Source: a virus
DNA: 64,000 nucleotides
Reading direction: 5' to 3' (one strand)
Virus record (IMG/VR): IMGVR_UViG_3300043540_000178
Location: 1 to 64,000 of that record
This document shows, in pieces, positions 32,065-41,289 of this stretch; the first letter of the stretch is position 1, and every line of letters begins with the position of its first letter. The notes under the pieces were generated by a model. It did not search any database, was not told the origin of the DNA, and saw only the letters and a program-made list of their open reading frames with translations. The translations under genes were made by a program, and so were the position numbers.

Positions 32065-32964
32065 TTAAAATTCTGTTGCATTGCTCATTAAGAGCTTCAT
32101 TCTGTTCTTTGTTAAATAGTTGAAAACTTTTGCTTTGCTTCCTTCTATTTTTGTTTCAATGAAAGCCTGTATCACTTTGATATTTATGCGAGTAGGAATC
32201 ATATCAAAATCAATTAACATCTCATTCCTTTTCCAATTTCGACGTTCATCCTCATTCAGACATGCATCAATACCTTTGTTATAAAAATCCACCATGCGAG
32301 ATGATTTTAATGGCGCTGCTCTTGTTGGTACATTGTCCATTCTTGCTTTGGCCCATGCGTCACCATTTACTACTGACGGAACATTATCGCCTTTATCACC
32401 TTCAACAATATGTTCAATCAAATATTGTTTTGGATTCTTGCATACAATGAACTTCTTCATGACATTGTTCCATTGACGAACATTGGGATATTTCTGCAAT
32501 TGCTGAAAGTCACTATCAGTTGAAATGATAACGATTTCATCTGGTTCTTCAATAAGTCCTGTATTTACTAACTCATTTTCCTGATAGTATTTCACCAAAA
32601 TTGAGATTATATCATCTGCTTCTGCTTCTTCCACTTCAATTACTTTATACGGAAAGTTCGCTTTCAAGTCTTCTTTCAATTCATTCAATGTTTCAAACAA
32701 CACATCCCAGTCAATAAAATTATTATCTTTCTTTTCATGATGTCGATGGCCTTTGTAATAGATGAATTCTTGTTTTCTCCAATAGTTTTTTGAGTCACAA
32801 ATAATAATCAATTCACCATGAAACTTCTTTTTCCAACTTAGAAGCATTGATAGTGCAATATGTTTTATATAATTTTTTGTATCTCCACTGTTGCGCAAGT
32901 CGTTCGCTTGAGCAGCGCAAGCTGAAATAACTGTCTGTGAAAAATCGACCAGAATTTTTGTCAT
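32065..32964 (-). CDS. rnh: RNase H (FEN-type 5' nuclease)
   Basis: 299 residues (T4 Rnh 305); start at the ATG of MTKILVDFSQTV. Metal acids: DFSQTV (Asp6 region), CDSKNYWRK (about 57-65), EAEADDI (about 114-120) and STDSDFQQL (about 148-156), then GDKGDNVPS (about 184-192). It removes RNA primers on the lagging strand. In T4 it lies next to dsbA and gp33; here it is 20 kb away. Confidence 0.9.
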   Translation of the reverse strand: MTKILVDFSQTVISACAAQANDLRNSGDTKNYIKHIALSMLLSWKKKFHGELIIICDSKNYWRKQEFIYYKGHRHHEKKDNNFIDWDVLFETLNELKEDLKANFPYKVIEVEEAEADDIISILVKYYQENELVNTGLIEEPDEIVIISTDSDFQQLQKYPNVRQWNNVMKKFIVCKNPKQYLIEHIVEGDKGDNVPSVVNGDAWAKARMDNVPTRAAPLKSSRMVDFYNKGIDACLNEDERRNWKRNEMLIDFDMIPTRINIKVIQAFIETKIEGSKAKVFNYLTKNRMKLLMSNATEF

Positions 32965-32965
32965 C

Positions 32966-33271
32966 TTATATCTTACCAAGTTCTTTAAAGTGTCTAACCA
33001 CACTATTTGCTAGAGATTCACAAATTTTGAAATCTTTTTCACTACGGACTTGAAAGGTTTGCAAGAAAATAAAATATGCTTGCTGCCAAATAGCAATTTC
33101 ATCATGTGTATTTGTATTACCAGTTATCTTGGATTCTGTCTTGGTATGTTGCAATGCTTTAGCTGCACGAGCTTTTTCTATGCCAGCTTGTCTGTTTGCT
33201 TTAATACGAGCAGCCTTCATTTCTGGTGTTTCTTCTCCATTACCCATTACAGATGCAGATGTTGTTGTCAT
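32966..33271 (-). CDS. Unknown protein
   Basis: 101 residues. N-terminal 45 residues are basic/alanine rich and disordered-looking (AARIKANRQAGIEKARAAKAL); the rest is helical (AIWQQAYFIFLQTFQV). ATG follows AAGGAG. One bp from the RNase H start. Not recognised. Confidence 0.55.
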   Translation of the reverse strand: MTTTSASVMGNGEETPEMKAARIKANRQAGIEKARAAKALQHTKTESKITGNTNTHDEIAIWQQAYFIFLQTFQVRSEKDFKICESLANSVVRHFKELGKI

Positions 33272-33281
33272 TTTGTTCTCC

Positions 33282-34352
33282 TTAAAATATTTTCAGAATG
33301 ATACAATCTTCGTTTATTCTACCAGTTGCTTTTGATGCAACTGCCTTAATCTCATTATATAGTTTTGTGAGTGGTCTGCTGGTCATATGACTAACATCTT
33401 TCAATTGAACTTCTGGTTTACGCAATTTCTTACCACCAGATTTTTCTGGATCGAATCCTGTCAATGTTGTACCTTTGACTGAAATTTTGCTACCTTGTAA
33501 AGCTGAATACCTGAACAATCGTCTAACTTTAGTATTAAATATCCATACCTCAGATGAGTCAACGAGTTTTTCTGCAGGCATAGATACCAAACCAAGTGCA
33601 GGATCTTCTTTCATATACTTAATATTTTTAACAACAACAGATGGTGCTTTAACTTTCTTTGCACGAGGTTTTCTTGCTGCTTTGGTTATTGCACATGCTA
33701 CTTCACATGATGCGATCATGCTTTCAATTTGCTCGCGCAACTTAGTCAATTCACGCTTGGTGAGATGGTTGTATGATTCTTTCAACTGTTCATCTGTCTC
33801 TACATCTTTCAACTCTTTCAATAATGATTTGAAGTGTTCAGCGATCTTCTTAGTGATTGTTGGTTTGACTTCATTGCGAATAAGATATCCCTTTGCATCA
33901 AATGATTTACCTGTGTAGATGAGATCGACACCATTTTCAAACTCTGCAATGTGAGAAGATAAAACCGCATCAGATTTTTCTTCATTAGTTCTAACTACTG
34001 GAGGTGTATTATCTTCCTCATCTTGCTTCATTGCACATAACTCATTGAACTTCTTATCTAGATATGTCAAATGCTTAACGTCAAGTGCAATTCCTCTACC
34101 GGCCATATGTGCAACTGCTCCACAAGTAATAAACCACCCTTCTGATAATTTTGATATCTTTGCAGTATCCTTTCCTTGCTTTTTCCAGAACTCAATTGCC
34201 GCTGCTTTTTTTACTGAAGAATCAATGTTTTCATTGTAAAACACAAGGTTTGTTTTGAGTGATCCGTCATAATCAATAATATTGAACTCAGGGAATATCT
34301 TTTTGGAATTGAGAATATAACGCCCTTTATCGGCGTGAGTCTTATGTTCCAT
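33282..34352 (-). CDS. Conserved phage protein, unknown
   Basis: 356 residues. Globular first 80 residues (GWFITCGAVAHMAGRGIALD), then long helices and a basic block KAARKPRAKKVKAP (about 228-241), then a beta domain with SSEVWIFNTKVRRLFRYSA. Looks like a nucleic acid- or protein-binding architecture, but no family is recognised. Confidence 0.6.
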   Translation of the reverse strand: MEHKTHADKGRYILNSKKIFPEFNIIDYDGSLKTNLVFYNENIDSSVKKAAAIEFWKKQGKDTAKISKLSEGWFITCGAVAHMAGRGIALDVKHLTYLDKKFNELCAMKQDEEDNTPPVVRTNEEKSDAVLSSHIAEFENGVDLIYTGKSFDAKGYLIRNEVKPTITKKIAEHFKSLLKELKDVETDEQLKESYNHLTKRELTKLREQIESMIASCEVACAITKAARKPRAKKVKAPSVVVKNIKYMKEDPALGLVSMPAEKLVDSSEVWIFNTKVRRLFRYSALQGSKISVKGTTLTGFDPEKSGGKKLRKPEVQLKDVSHMTSRPLTKLYNEIKAVASKATGRINEDCIILKIF

Positions 34353-34353
34353 T

Positions 34354-35601
34354 TTACACCTTTTTGATTGTTTTTGCTTCTACAAATTCGTTATTCTCAT
34401 TCAATACATAATACACATCTGGCTTGATTCCGTTCTCACCAACCTTTGACGCTCGAATGTGCATAATGTCTCCATTAGTATCGTAATAACATAACACAAT
34501 AGCCCCACCTTCTGATGCTTTCGCTTTTCCACGTAAGCCTATGTTCATTGCTACTGCATTTTTTCCTGTTGCACTCGCTGCGCTCCAAGATCCAGTCGCC
34601 GTCGATATGCTACATTCACCTGTTGCACTTGCTGCGCTCTGGTATCCAGTTGCACTTGATATGCTATAGCTTCCTTTTGCACTAGATGCGCTCCAATATC
34701 CAGTCGCTGTCGATATGCTACATTCTCCAGTTGCACTCGATGCGCTATGACATCCTGTTGCACTTGCTGCGCTCTGATGTCCAGTTGAACTAGATGCGCT
34801 CTTGTGTCCCGTTGCATTGGAAATGCAACCAGTTCCTTCTGCACTCGCTGCGCTCTGGTATCCAGTTGCATTGGAAATGCAACCAATTCCTGTTGCAATT
34901 GATGCGCTATGATATCCTGTTGAACTTGATATGCTCTGATGTCCATTTGAACTAGATATGCTATGGTCTCCCGTTGCACTTGATGCACTCCGATATCCTT
35001 CTGCACTAGATGTGCTATTGTATCCAGTTGCACTTGATATCCTGCGTACCCCTGATGCACTAGATGTGCTATTGTATCCAGTTGCACTCGATGCGCCCCA
35101 TTCTCCTGATACATTTGATCTGCTATGTTTTCCTGTTGCAATTGATGCACTGCGGAGTCCAGTTGCATTAGATTCGCACCATTCTTCTGTTACATTGGAT
35201 ATGCTCCGATATTCTGGTATATTTGATGCGTTATAGTCTGAGTTATTATGTTGTGAGTTGAATGAAACACAATTTGATGTAATCCAAGAAATTGCCGCAG
35301 TAACTAAATCAGATATTTTCAATTCATCTTTTATGTGTATATGTGAAGATACAATCTTACTATCACAATCATTAGTTTCTGAGTCAATTTCACCCATTGC
35401 TTCCACTATTGCAAAACGACTTTTTGACGGTGGGTAATAACTAAAAACCTCAAGAGGATATTCGCAGGAATGAAAACCAGAAGAACATATTTTTACTTTG
35501 CCTTCATGGATATAAGTTTTACCAAGCTCAAATTGGAAATCTCGACATGTCATATCAAGATTGAATCCTTTATAAGCAATTACTTTTTTTTCATTTTCCA
35601 C
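34354..35601 (-). CDS. Repeat protein with about 26 nine-residue repeats
   Basis: 415 residues. The N-terminal 110 residues are a conserved domain (AYKGFNLDMTCRDFQFELGK, CSSGFHSCEYPLEVFSYY). From about residue 125 to 360 come tandem 9-residue units of the form GYxSASSAT, low in charge and rich in Ser, Ala, Gly, Thr; this spacing fits a beta-solenoid. A short C-terminal domain closes it (GGAIVLCYYDTNGDI). Function unknown; similar N-terminal domains occur in other phage proteins. Confidence 0.75.
   Translation of the reverse strand: MENEKKVIAYKGFNLDMTCRDFQFELGKTYIHEGKVKICSSGFHSCEYPLEVFSYYPPSKSRFAIVEAMGEIDSETNDCDSKIVSSHIHIKDELKISDLVTAAISWITSNCVSFNSQHNNSDYNASNIPEYRSISNVTEEWCESNATGLRSASIATGKHSRSNVSGEWGASSATGYNSTSSASGVRRISSATGYNSTSSAEGYRSASSATGDHSISSSNGHQSISSSTGYHSASIATGIGCISNATGYQSAASAEGTGCISNATGHKSASSSTGHQSAASATGCHSASSATGECSISTATGYWSASSAKGSYSISSATGYQSAASATGECSISTATGSWSAASATGKNAVAMNIGLRGKAKASEGGAIVLCYYDTNGDIMHIRASKVGENGIKPDVYYVLNENNEFVEAKTIKKV
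34540..35230 (-). repeat. 27-bp tandem repeat array
   Basis: DNA period is 27 bp, matching the 9-residue units. Several units are near identical (for example TCCAGTTGCACT and GATGCGCT recur), so the array can grow or shrink. A second frame of the same array also stays open, which is a by-product of the period. Confidence 0.8.
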
Positions 35602-35656
35602 TTAAAATCTCCAAAATAAAAAGTATTTCCATTGGTGATGTGTCTTATGTTCCACT

Positions 35657-35935
35657 TTACATTTTAACAATTTTTTCGTATGCCTCAAAGAAATCTTCTG
35701 TTTCTTGTTCAACTTTTGCAAAATTCTGCTTATGATAAGTATTAATCATCTTGCGAATAAGACCTTTATTAATTTCATATTTTTCGTGAATTTCATCAAT
35801 GATGTCTTTAATTTGATCTCGTTCATTTGCAATAGTTTGCAAATGCACATCTGCATCTTTAATTGCATCGAAAATTGCTTCTTGATCTTTGGGATTACTT
35901 GGGATGATGCTTGTTTGTTGTGTAACTTGTGTCAT
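35657..35935 (-). CDS. dsbA: Double-stranded DNA-binding protein DsbA
   Basis: 92 residues (T4: 89); ATG after AAGGAC. The C-terminal KGLIRKMINTYHKQNFAKVEQETEDFFEAYEKI (split: LIRKMINTYHKQN, about 59-71, and ETEDFFEAYEKI) matches T4 DsbA (MFNRLLALYHKDN... ETEEVVELYDTV). DsbA binds late promoter regions. A conserved late-transcription gene. Confidence 0.8.
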   Translation of the reverse strand: MTQVTQQTSIIPSNPKDQEAIFDAIKDADVHLQTIANERDQIKDIIDEIHEKYEINKGLIRKMINTYHKQNFAKVEQETEDFFEAYEKIVKM

Positions 35936-35948
35936 GTGATTGTCCTTC

Positions 35949-36404
35949 TTAATTACCTTTCTCAAGATATTCCTTCCATTGTTCAGGGAATATAACGTTT
36001 ATTGTAGCATTTTTGAATAAAGGTGCAATCTTGGCATCTGTATTTCCTGCCAAACCACACCCTACGCGCGTCATAAAGAATTTCAATTCTGGATGCTTTG
36101 CTGCATATTGGATAAACAGTTCAACGAATGGTTCAATTTGATTAAGAGACATTGACTTGATTTGTTCATCTTTGGTTGGAATTCCAAATGATTGTCCGAA
36201 TCTTCCAACACCCTCACCCCATACAGCACCATAAGTATTAAATGCCTCTTTTGCGGCACCTGCACCATGAATGCCAGCTAAATTTGAACCAAACACAAAA
36301 ACCCAGTTAATGTTAACTGGTGGTTTTGTCCTATCAGGATGGTAAGTATATTTCATTTGATCTTCAGTTTTAAATTTCATATTTAATAACCCCCAACACA
36401 TCAC
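35949..36404 (-). CDS. A1S_2505-like phage protein
   Basis: 151 residues; an internal ATG at 36357 (MKYTYHP) is an alternative start. VFVFGSNLAGIHGAGAAKEAF, GVGRFGQSFGIPTKDE and FFMTRVGCGLAGNTDAKIAPLF are typical of a small conserved family found in phages and bacteria; the fold is likely alpha/beta with a macro-like glycine pattern. Function not known. Confidence 0.65.
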   Translation of the reverse strand: MMCWGLLNMKFKTEDQMKYTYHPDRTKPPVNINWVFVFGSNLAGIHGAGAAKEAFNTYGAVWGEGVGRFGQSFGIPTKDEQIKSMSLNQIEPFVELFIQYAAKHPELKFFMTRVGCGLAGNTDAKIAPLFKNATINVIFPEQWKEYLEKGN

Positions 36405-36422
36405 ATAATTTGCTTTGATAAC

Positions 36423-36641
36423 TTAATGTCGAACAATTCCAACCAAATTCATCAGCATAAAATAGACAGCAACAATCAACTGTGACCTACTTATGTTACT
36501 ATCCAAAATCATTTTTATAGTGATGCATGATGCAATGAAAAACAACATAAACCCAAACTTAATGTATCCAATGTCACTTGCGACCAATGTTGAGCCAACA
36601 ACTGAGCAAAATATCAATGCGCTATCTAAGAATTTCTTCAT
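36423..36641 (-). CDS. Small membrane protein
   Basis: 72 residues, three hydrophobic segments (about 6-22, 27-45, 53-70) with short loops. Could be an inner-membrane protein such as a holin-like or exclusion protein, but there is nothing to choose between these. Confidence 0.55.
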   Translation of the reverse strand: MKKFLDSALIFCSVVGSTLVASDIGYIKFGFMLFFIASCITIKMILDSNISRSQLIVAVYFMLMNLVGIVRH

Positions 36642-36653
36642 TGCAAAATTTAA

Positions 36654-37274
36654 TTAATCCCACAATGATTGAAAATACTTACCGAATAGTCGCAATCCAT
36701 TGGCAATGCGAAGTTCATGTAATTCTCGTCCTTCCCAGTCAATTTCACCTTTAACTTTTTCCGATGCAACTTTTATATATTGCTCTTCCCAATTATCGTC
36801 ATTCAACTGAGTAAACGCCCATATAATTTCATTTAAGACCCACTCCCAACGAGTATGAATGTCACAGTTCATTTTTTCCACATCATCATCATGATAAAAA
36901 TCAAAAGTTAGTTGTGGTGAGTATTTTTCTGTTTCATCGAATCTCAAATTTTCCGGGACATCATCTAGATCAACATATGGTGATCCATGTTTGCGTTCCC
37001 TCAATTTGATTAACATAGGGAGAATAATCAGTGCTAGAGTATGATCCATTGACCATACATCATAGTCATGAATATCAATTAACACCTTTCTCTTTTTCTT
37101 GTCATGTATCCAAGAACAGAGCTTCATCAGCACGGATTCTCTAGTTTCACCACCTGCTAACCATTCACCAAAGTTGAAAACTCTGTCGTCATCTTTATCA
37201 AGCCAAAATAGCAGTTTTTCGGCTATTTGGTAAGGACCAACCCAATCTATATAAGGTCCAATTTTAACATACAT
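36654..37274 (-). CDS. Conserved phage protein, unknown
   Basis: 206 residues. YVKIGPYIDWVGPYQIAEKL at the N-terminus, VLIDIHDYDVWSMDHTLALIILPML (split: DIHDYDVWSMDHTLA, about 68-82), and KHGSPYVDLDDVPENLR. Family members occur widely in T4-like phages, function unknown. Driven by a box-type promoter directly upstream. Confidence 0.65.
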   Translation of the reverse strand: MYVKIGPYIDWVGPYQIAEKLLFWLDKDDDRVFNFGEWLAGGETRESVLMKLCSWIHDKKKRKVLIDIHDYDVWSMDHTLALIILPMLIKLRERKHGSPYVDLDDVPENLRFDETEKYSPQLTFDFYHDDDVEKMNCDIHTRWEWVLNEIIWAFTQLNDDNWEEQYIKVASEKVKGEIDWEGRELHELRIANGLRLFGKYFQSLWD

Positions 37275-37310
37275 TGTTATCTCCTTGTGTGATTTCAGTT
37301 CAACATAAAT

Positions 37311-37357
37311 ATATTAACATAATAATAATTCATTTCAATTTTTTATAACTAGTTGAT
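37311..37357 (-). promoter_or_regulatory. Sigma70-like promoter with a related upstream box
   Basis: Reverse strand: AATCAACTAGTTA, 7 nt, TTGAAA, 16 bp, TAATAT. Box spacing is 3 nt shorter than in the others. Confidence 0.5.
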
Positions 37358-37802
37358 TCCAATGACATCTGAATGGACATACCAAGGTAAGATTATAACC
37401 GAATTGCCACCTAAAGTCATTGGGTTTCTCTATAAAATAACTCATATACCAACAGGCAAATGGTATATCGGAAGAAAATTAGGAACAAAAACCAAAACTA
37501 CTCAATCAAAAGGCGTTAAGAAAAAGGAACAAGTTTCTTCTGACTGGAAAACTTATTGGTCATCATCTGACGAGTTAAAAGCCCTTGTGTCTGAAAAAGG
37601 TGAAAATGAGTTCAAAAGAGAAATTTTATTGTTCTGTGAAACAAAAGCTAGCATGACTTATTCAGAAGAATATTTGTTATACATAAGTGGTGCTTTATTT
37701 GACGCTAACTGTTTTAACAATAACATTAGAGCCAAAATTTATCGCAAATGGTTTATGAAAACCCCAAATCTACATAACCAATTAAAGTCGATTAAAATTT
37801 AA
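37353..37802 (+). CDS. GIY-YIG endonuclease, SegE-like
   Basis: 149 residues. GFLYKITHIPTGKWYIGRKLG (split: GFLYKITHIPTGKWYIGRK, about 24-42) is the GIY-YIG motif, followed by the lysine-rich linker and SDWKTYWSSS; Glu of NEFKREILL follows. It is the only plus-strand gene between 7.2 and 64 kb, a sign of a mobile homing-type gene. No ribosome-binding site stands out. Confidence 0.8.
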   Translation: MIPMTSEWTYQGKIITELPPKVIGFLYKITHIPTGKWYIGRKLGTKTKTTQSKGVKKKEQVSSDWKTYWSSSDELKALVSEKGENEFKREILLFCETKASMTYSEEYLLYISGALFDANCFNNNIRAKIYRKWFMKTPNLHNQLKSIKI

Positions 37803-37945
37803 TCTTCCTGGTCTTCTGAAACATTCCAATCTGTGTCAATTTCTTCACCGCATGATGGACAGAAACCAATCACAATATCGTCGTTTCTGCATTTGATATT
37901 AAATTCTTCCTCACACGATTCGCAAAAGATATCTTTTCGTGTCAT
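37799..37945 (-). CDS. Small zinc-ribbon protein
   Basis: 48 residues, ATG at 37945 with GGG upstream. FCESCEEEFNIKC and GFCPSCGEEID give two CxxC knuckles (about 8-11 and 29-32). Its end overlaps the end of the GIY-YIG gene. A nucleic acid or protein adaptor is likely for this fold, no target known. Confidence 0.65.
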   Translation of the reverse strand: MTRKDIFCESCEEEFNIKCRNDDIVIGFCPSCGEEIDTDWNVSEDQED

Positions 37946-37947
37946 TG

Positions 37948-38154
37948 CTAGTATTTCCCTTTTGTTTTGAACCAATCACCTTTAAAGTCAAATCCTGAAC
38001 CAAATAATGTGTCTGTTTTCTTCATTGGTGACTGGCAATTTGAACACTGAACTGTCGGATAAACATCATCCTTTTTTTCAGCAATATCGGATGCCATCAC
38101 TAATTTATCTTCTTGTGAATTGCATTTAGTACAGCTCATTAAGTAAATTGGCAT
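37948..38154 (-). CDS. FmdB-like zinc ribbon protein
   Basis: 68 residues. MPIYLMSCTKCNSQ (CxxC about 8-11) and VQCSNCQSPM (CxxC about 36-39). Similar to 30850-31116. Just after NrdA. Role unknown. Confidence 0.7.
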   Translation of the reverse strand: MPIYLMSCTKCNSQEDKLVMASDIAEKKDDVYPTVQCSNCQSPMKKTDTLFGSGFDFKGDWFKTKGKY

Positions 38155-38162
38155 TTATCCTC

Positions 38163-39848
38163 CTATTGACATGATAAACATTCACCTTTACTTGCTGCAA
38201 CACCTGCTTGTGTACGTACATAATACAAGCTCTTAATTCGTTCATCAAGAAATGCCATTTGATGAATTTGACTAATATATTCTTCACTTTCATTTGCATC
38301 AAAAAATAAATTCAATGATTGACTTTGACAAATATATTTTTGTCTGGTTGCTGCAAGTCTCAATATAACTTCTTGGTTAATTTCAAATGCAGTTTTGAAC
38401 ACTAATTTTTCATGGTCAGTCAACCAATCTAGATGTTGAACAGAACCATATTTATCTGCAATTTCTTTAACCAATTTTCGACTGTATTTATTGCGAGATT
38501 TCATTAAAGCATAAAATTGTGGGTTAATGACTTCCATTGAACCTCCAGCACCATCTTTTACAAAGCAATTTCCATAAAAAGGTTCAATGCCTTGTGATGC
38601 ACCGCCCATTAATGTTGCTGTACTCATAGTTGGTGCAATTGCAGTTCTATGAGTATTTCTAATACCAAAACCTGAACACCATTCAGGCTCACCCCATTGT
38701 TTTGCCATCCACGCTGAAGCCTCAAGCGATTTGTCATGAATATGTTTGAAGATTTCCATATTCTTCATATGCGCTTCAAATGACTCAAAAGGTATCATGT
38801 TCTTCTGAAAATAAGAGTGAAGTCCCATAACACCGAGCCCAAGTGCTCTTCCCTTTTCTGTGAATCTAACAGCTTTTTCTAAACCTTGTTTATTTTTTGC
38901 AAGGGCAATAAATTCAGATGCCACGCAATCAAGAAATATCGTTGCATTGAACACTGCATCTGTATCTTTCCATTCATCATAATATGCTAGATTCATTGAA
39001 CTCAAGACGCAAGTAAATGTGTGTGACTCATCCGAATGGAGTGTAATTTCAGAACACAGATTTGATGCTTTAACACTCAGCCCATGTTTTTTGTATGTTT
39101 CAGGATTTGCTCTGTTAACTTTATCAGGGAAAAAGAAATATCCTTTGCCTGATAGGAGCTTCAACTTCATAACTTTCTGATACCGTCTGATTGCTTCTTC
39201 ATCACCAGCATTCAATTTTTCAACGAATTTGTCAGTGATATTCCATCCGATGTTAGCATCGTCAGGATATTCTTTTACATAGTCTGCAATTTCATCAAAA
39301 TCATTATGGTCAATTTCTATATATCCAGCCCATGCACCTCTTCTGGCTGTACCTTGCGCAACATCGCGCATTGTCTGCAATAACATGGAAAAGACAGGCA
39401 ATGATCCAGATGCTGTTCCACCAATTGAAATTGGAGATCCTCTGTGTCTAATATCACCCAAATATCCAGATGTACCAAAACCTTCTTTTGTTAGAAGAGC
39501 CGATTCTAGGTTATGGGAATAGAATCCAAAAATGCTGTCCTCAATATAACCACCGGAACAACTGACTGGCAATCCTCTAGTTGTTCCCATATTTGCAAGA
39601 ACTGGAGTTGAAGGACTCAACCATCCATTCCAAAACAACTCAAAGAATTTCCCTTCCCACATATCAGGATCATCTGTATGCTTTGCTGCTGTCCGACAAA
39701 TTCTTTCTATTTGTTCTCTATATGATGATGCATCATGCAAATATTTTTGCTTAAAGAATCCCCATCCATCAGTTGTTACCCATTTTGGCAACAATCCTCG
39801 TGCTTGATGATCTTTGCGTTCTTCTGATAATTGTTCTCTTAGTGACAT
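38163..39848 (-). CDS. nrdA: Ribonucleotide reductase large subunit (NrdA, short form)
   Basis: 561 residues, against about 750 for E. coli and T4: the N-terminal ATP-cone and much of the N-terminal helical domain are missing. PSTPVLANMGT, SCSGGYIEDS (catalytic Cys region), NLCSEITLHSDESHTFTCVLSS (split: NLCSEI), APTMSTATLMGG and the C-terminal ECLSCQ thiol pair are present. It reduces NDPs to dNDPs together with NrdB. Lack of the ATP cone suggests no dATP shut-off. Confidence 0.93.
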   Translation of the reverse strand: MSLREQLSEERKDHQARGLLPKWVTTDGWGFFKQKYLHDASSYREQIERICRTAAKHTDDPDMWEGKFFELFWNGWLSPSTPVLANMGTTRGLPVSCSGGYIEDSIFGFYSHNLESALLTKEGFGTSGYLGDIRHRGSPISIGGTASGSLPVFSMLLQTMRDVAQGTARRGAWAGYIEIDHNDFDEIADYVKEYPDDANIGWNITDKFVEKLNAGDEEAIRRYQKVMKLKLLSGKGYFFFPDKVNRANPETYKKHGLSVKASNLCSEITLHSDESHTFTCVLSSMNLAYYDEWKDTDAVFNATIFLDCVASEFIALAKNKQGLEKAVRFTEKGRALGLGVMGLHSYFQKNMIPFESFEAHMKNMEIFKHIHDKSLEASAWMAKQWGEPEWCSGFGIRNTHRTAIAPTMSTATLMGGASQGIEPFYGNCFVKDGAGGSMEVINPQFYALMKSRNKYSRKLVKEIADKYGSVQHLDWLTDHEKLVFKTAFEINQEVILRLAATRQKYICQSQSLNLFFDANESEEYISQIHQMAFLDERIKSLYYVRTQAGVAASKGECLSCQ

Positions 39849-39866
39849 TATGCTCTTACCTTTAAG

Positions 39867-40868
39867 TTAAATCTCAAGTTTGTTAGACCAGATGAATCCT
39901 CGTTCATTCCAGTTTCTATGGTATTGGTTGCCAATCTTAGCGAAGAAATCATGCATTTTTGCAACTGTAATTCCCAAATAAAACCATTCTGCCACTGGAT
40001 TAGATGCAGGATTATTTTGTGTAGATAGTCCTAAATTCTGTAAACATAAATCAACTCGACTTTCAACAAAATTTTTCAATTGACCTTTTGTGATGCCTTC
40101 CATAGTTCCCTTCTCAAAAATCATATCTACAATTCGATGTTCATGCTCTGTTATGATCTTTGCAGCTTCATAGATTTTATTATAAAGTTTCTCTTGATCT
40201 TCAGGAAGTAAGCGAGCCTCATCTAAATGAGTTTTGAATAACCAGCAACCAGCTTCGTGATGCAAATTTTCATCGCGAACAGAAAAATCAATACCTGCAA
40301 CAATATTGATTAGCTTATTTTTACCTTGGCTCTGAAAATGTTTTAGAAATGCAAATGAAGAATATAGAACAGCACCCTCAAGCATGGCAAACACTGCCAA
40401 TGAATACAACTTATCTTCTCCACTTAAGGCATCTTCAATGAATGCAATGCGACTGCGAAGTGTGTCATCTTCAACATATGAATTATAAAACTCATCTGTG
40501 TTAAGATGAAGAAGCTCATTGATTTTGTTGTAGAAGGGGGCATGCACATTTAGTTCAAAGAAACTGAAACTGCTTGCCATACGTTCTATTTCAGGACGAG
40601 GATACCACTTGGCAATACAGTTGCCCCAATACTCATTACCGATAATCAGTTCATATTTGGTGAACACTTTTAATACAGTCAAAACACCATGGCGCTCTGC
40701 TTCAGTCATGTTGACTAAAATATCTTGAATGTCTTTTTCTACTTCAATCTCGGAATGTGTCCAGAAAACTGAGTTCTGAACATCTGCGAATGTAACTGCT
40801 TGTGGATAATCGTCTAGGGTATAAGTATCTTTTGGAAGGGTGATTTTTGGGGTTACAAGTGATTGCAT
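39867..40868 (-). CDS. nrdB: Ribonucleotide reductase small subunit (NrdB)
   Basis: 333 residues; ATG at 40868 after GAGG, an upstream TTG is less likely. Iron ligands: the helices with SFFELNVHAPFYN (Glu and His, about 86-98), EGAVLYSSFAF and ENLHHEAGCWL (Glu, His, about 202-212), and a radical Tyr near NSYVEDD or SFSFFE not assigned exactly. Forms the diferric tyrosyl radical that starts NrdA chemistry. Nineteen bp from nrdA. Confidence 0.9.
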   Translation of the reverse strand: MQSLVTPKITLPKDTYTLDDYPQAVTFADVQNSVFWTHSEIEVEKDIQDILVNMTEAERHGVLTVLKVFTKYELIIGNEYWGNCIAKWYPRPEIERMASSFSFFELNVHAPFYNKINELLHLNTDEFYNSYVEDDTLRSRIAFIEDALSGEDKLYSLAVFAMLEGAVLYSSFAFLKHFQSQGKNKLINIVAGIDFSVRDENLHHEAGCWLFKTHLDEARLLPEDQEKLYNKIYEAAKIITEHEHRIVDMIFEKGTMEGITKGQLKNFVESRVDLCLQNLGLSTQNNPASNPVAEWFYLGITVAKMHDFFAKIGNQYHRNWNERGFIWSNKLEI

Positions 40869-40943
40869 ACTGCCTCTGTTATTATTGAAATTAAACTGCA
40901 AAATATATATTGTCAGATTCCTATCTACACCACTAGAGAAAAA

Positions 40944-41288
40944 TTATTTCTTGTCAGCTCTTTCTTGAGCGGCTTTATCTGAGTATGTTCCTGCCTTATA
41001 GCGCTCACCCAATTTTGCAATATTATTATCAATTGTTTCTTCTCGGGTGATGTTGTATGCCTGACGTAATCCCTCCATGTAAAATTCTAGGTCACCGAGT
41101 TCTTCAATAACATTAGCACGATCTAAAGGTTTACGGTAAATAACAGCCTTCTTGACTGCATCAATCAATTCACCCGCTTCACCTACAATACCAACTGCCA
41201 TGTGTAATGCATGGCAATCTTCTGCGGTAAGTGTATTCAAAATTTCTTTTCCTGGTTTTGCCAGTGATTTAACCATTTCATTGTACAT
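40944..41288 (-). CDS. MazG-like nucleotide pyrophosphohydrolase
   Basis: 114 residues; ATG at 41288 after GAGG. HMAVGIVGEAGELIDAVKKAV (split: VGEAGELIDAVKK, about 36-48) then ANVIEELGDLEFYMEGL (about 58-74) form the EXXE...EXXD metal site. Members hydrolyse dNTPs or (p)ppGpp-like compounds. Overlaps the ThyX stop, so coupled to thymidylate synthesis. Confidence 0.85.
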   Translation of the reverse strand: MYNEMVKSLAKPGKEILNTLTAEDCHALHMAVGIVGEAGELIDAVKKAVIYRKPLDRANVIEELGDLEFYMEGLRQAYNITREETIDNNIAKLGERYKAGTYSDKAAQERADKK

Positions 41289-41289
41289 T

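Noticed and set aside
34551-35168. Second open frame (205 codons) inside the repeat gene
   Set aside because: The 27-bp period without stops keeps it open; it has no ribosome-binding site and an unnatural Gln/Val/His composition.
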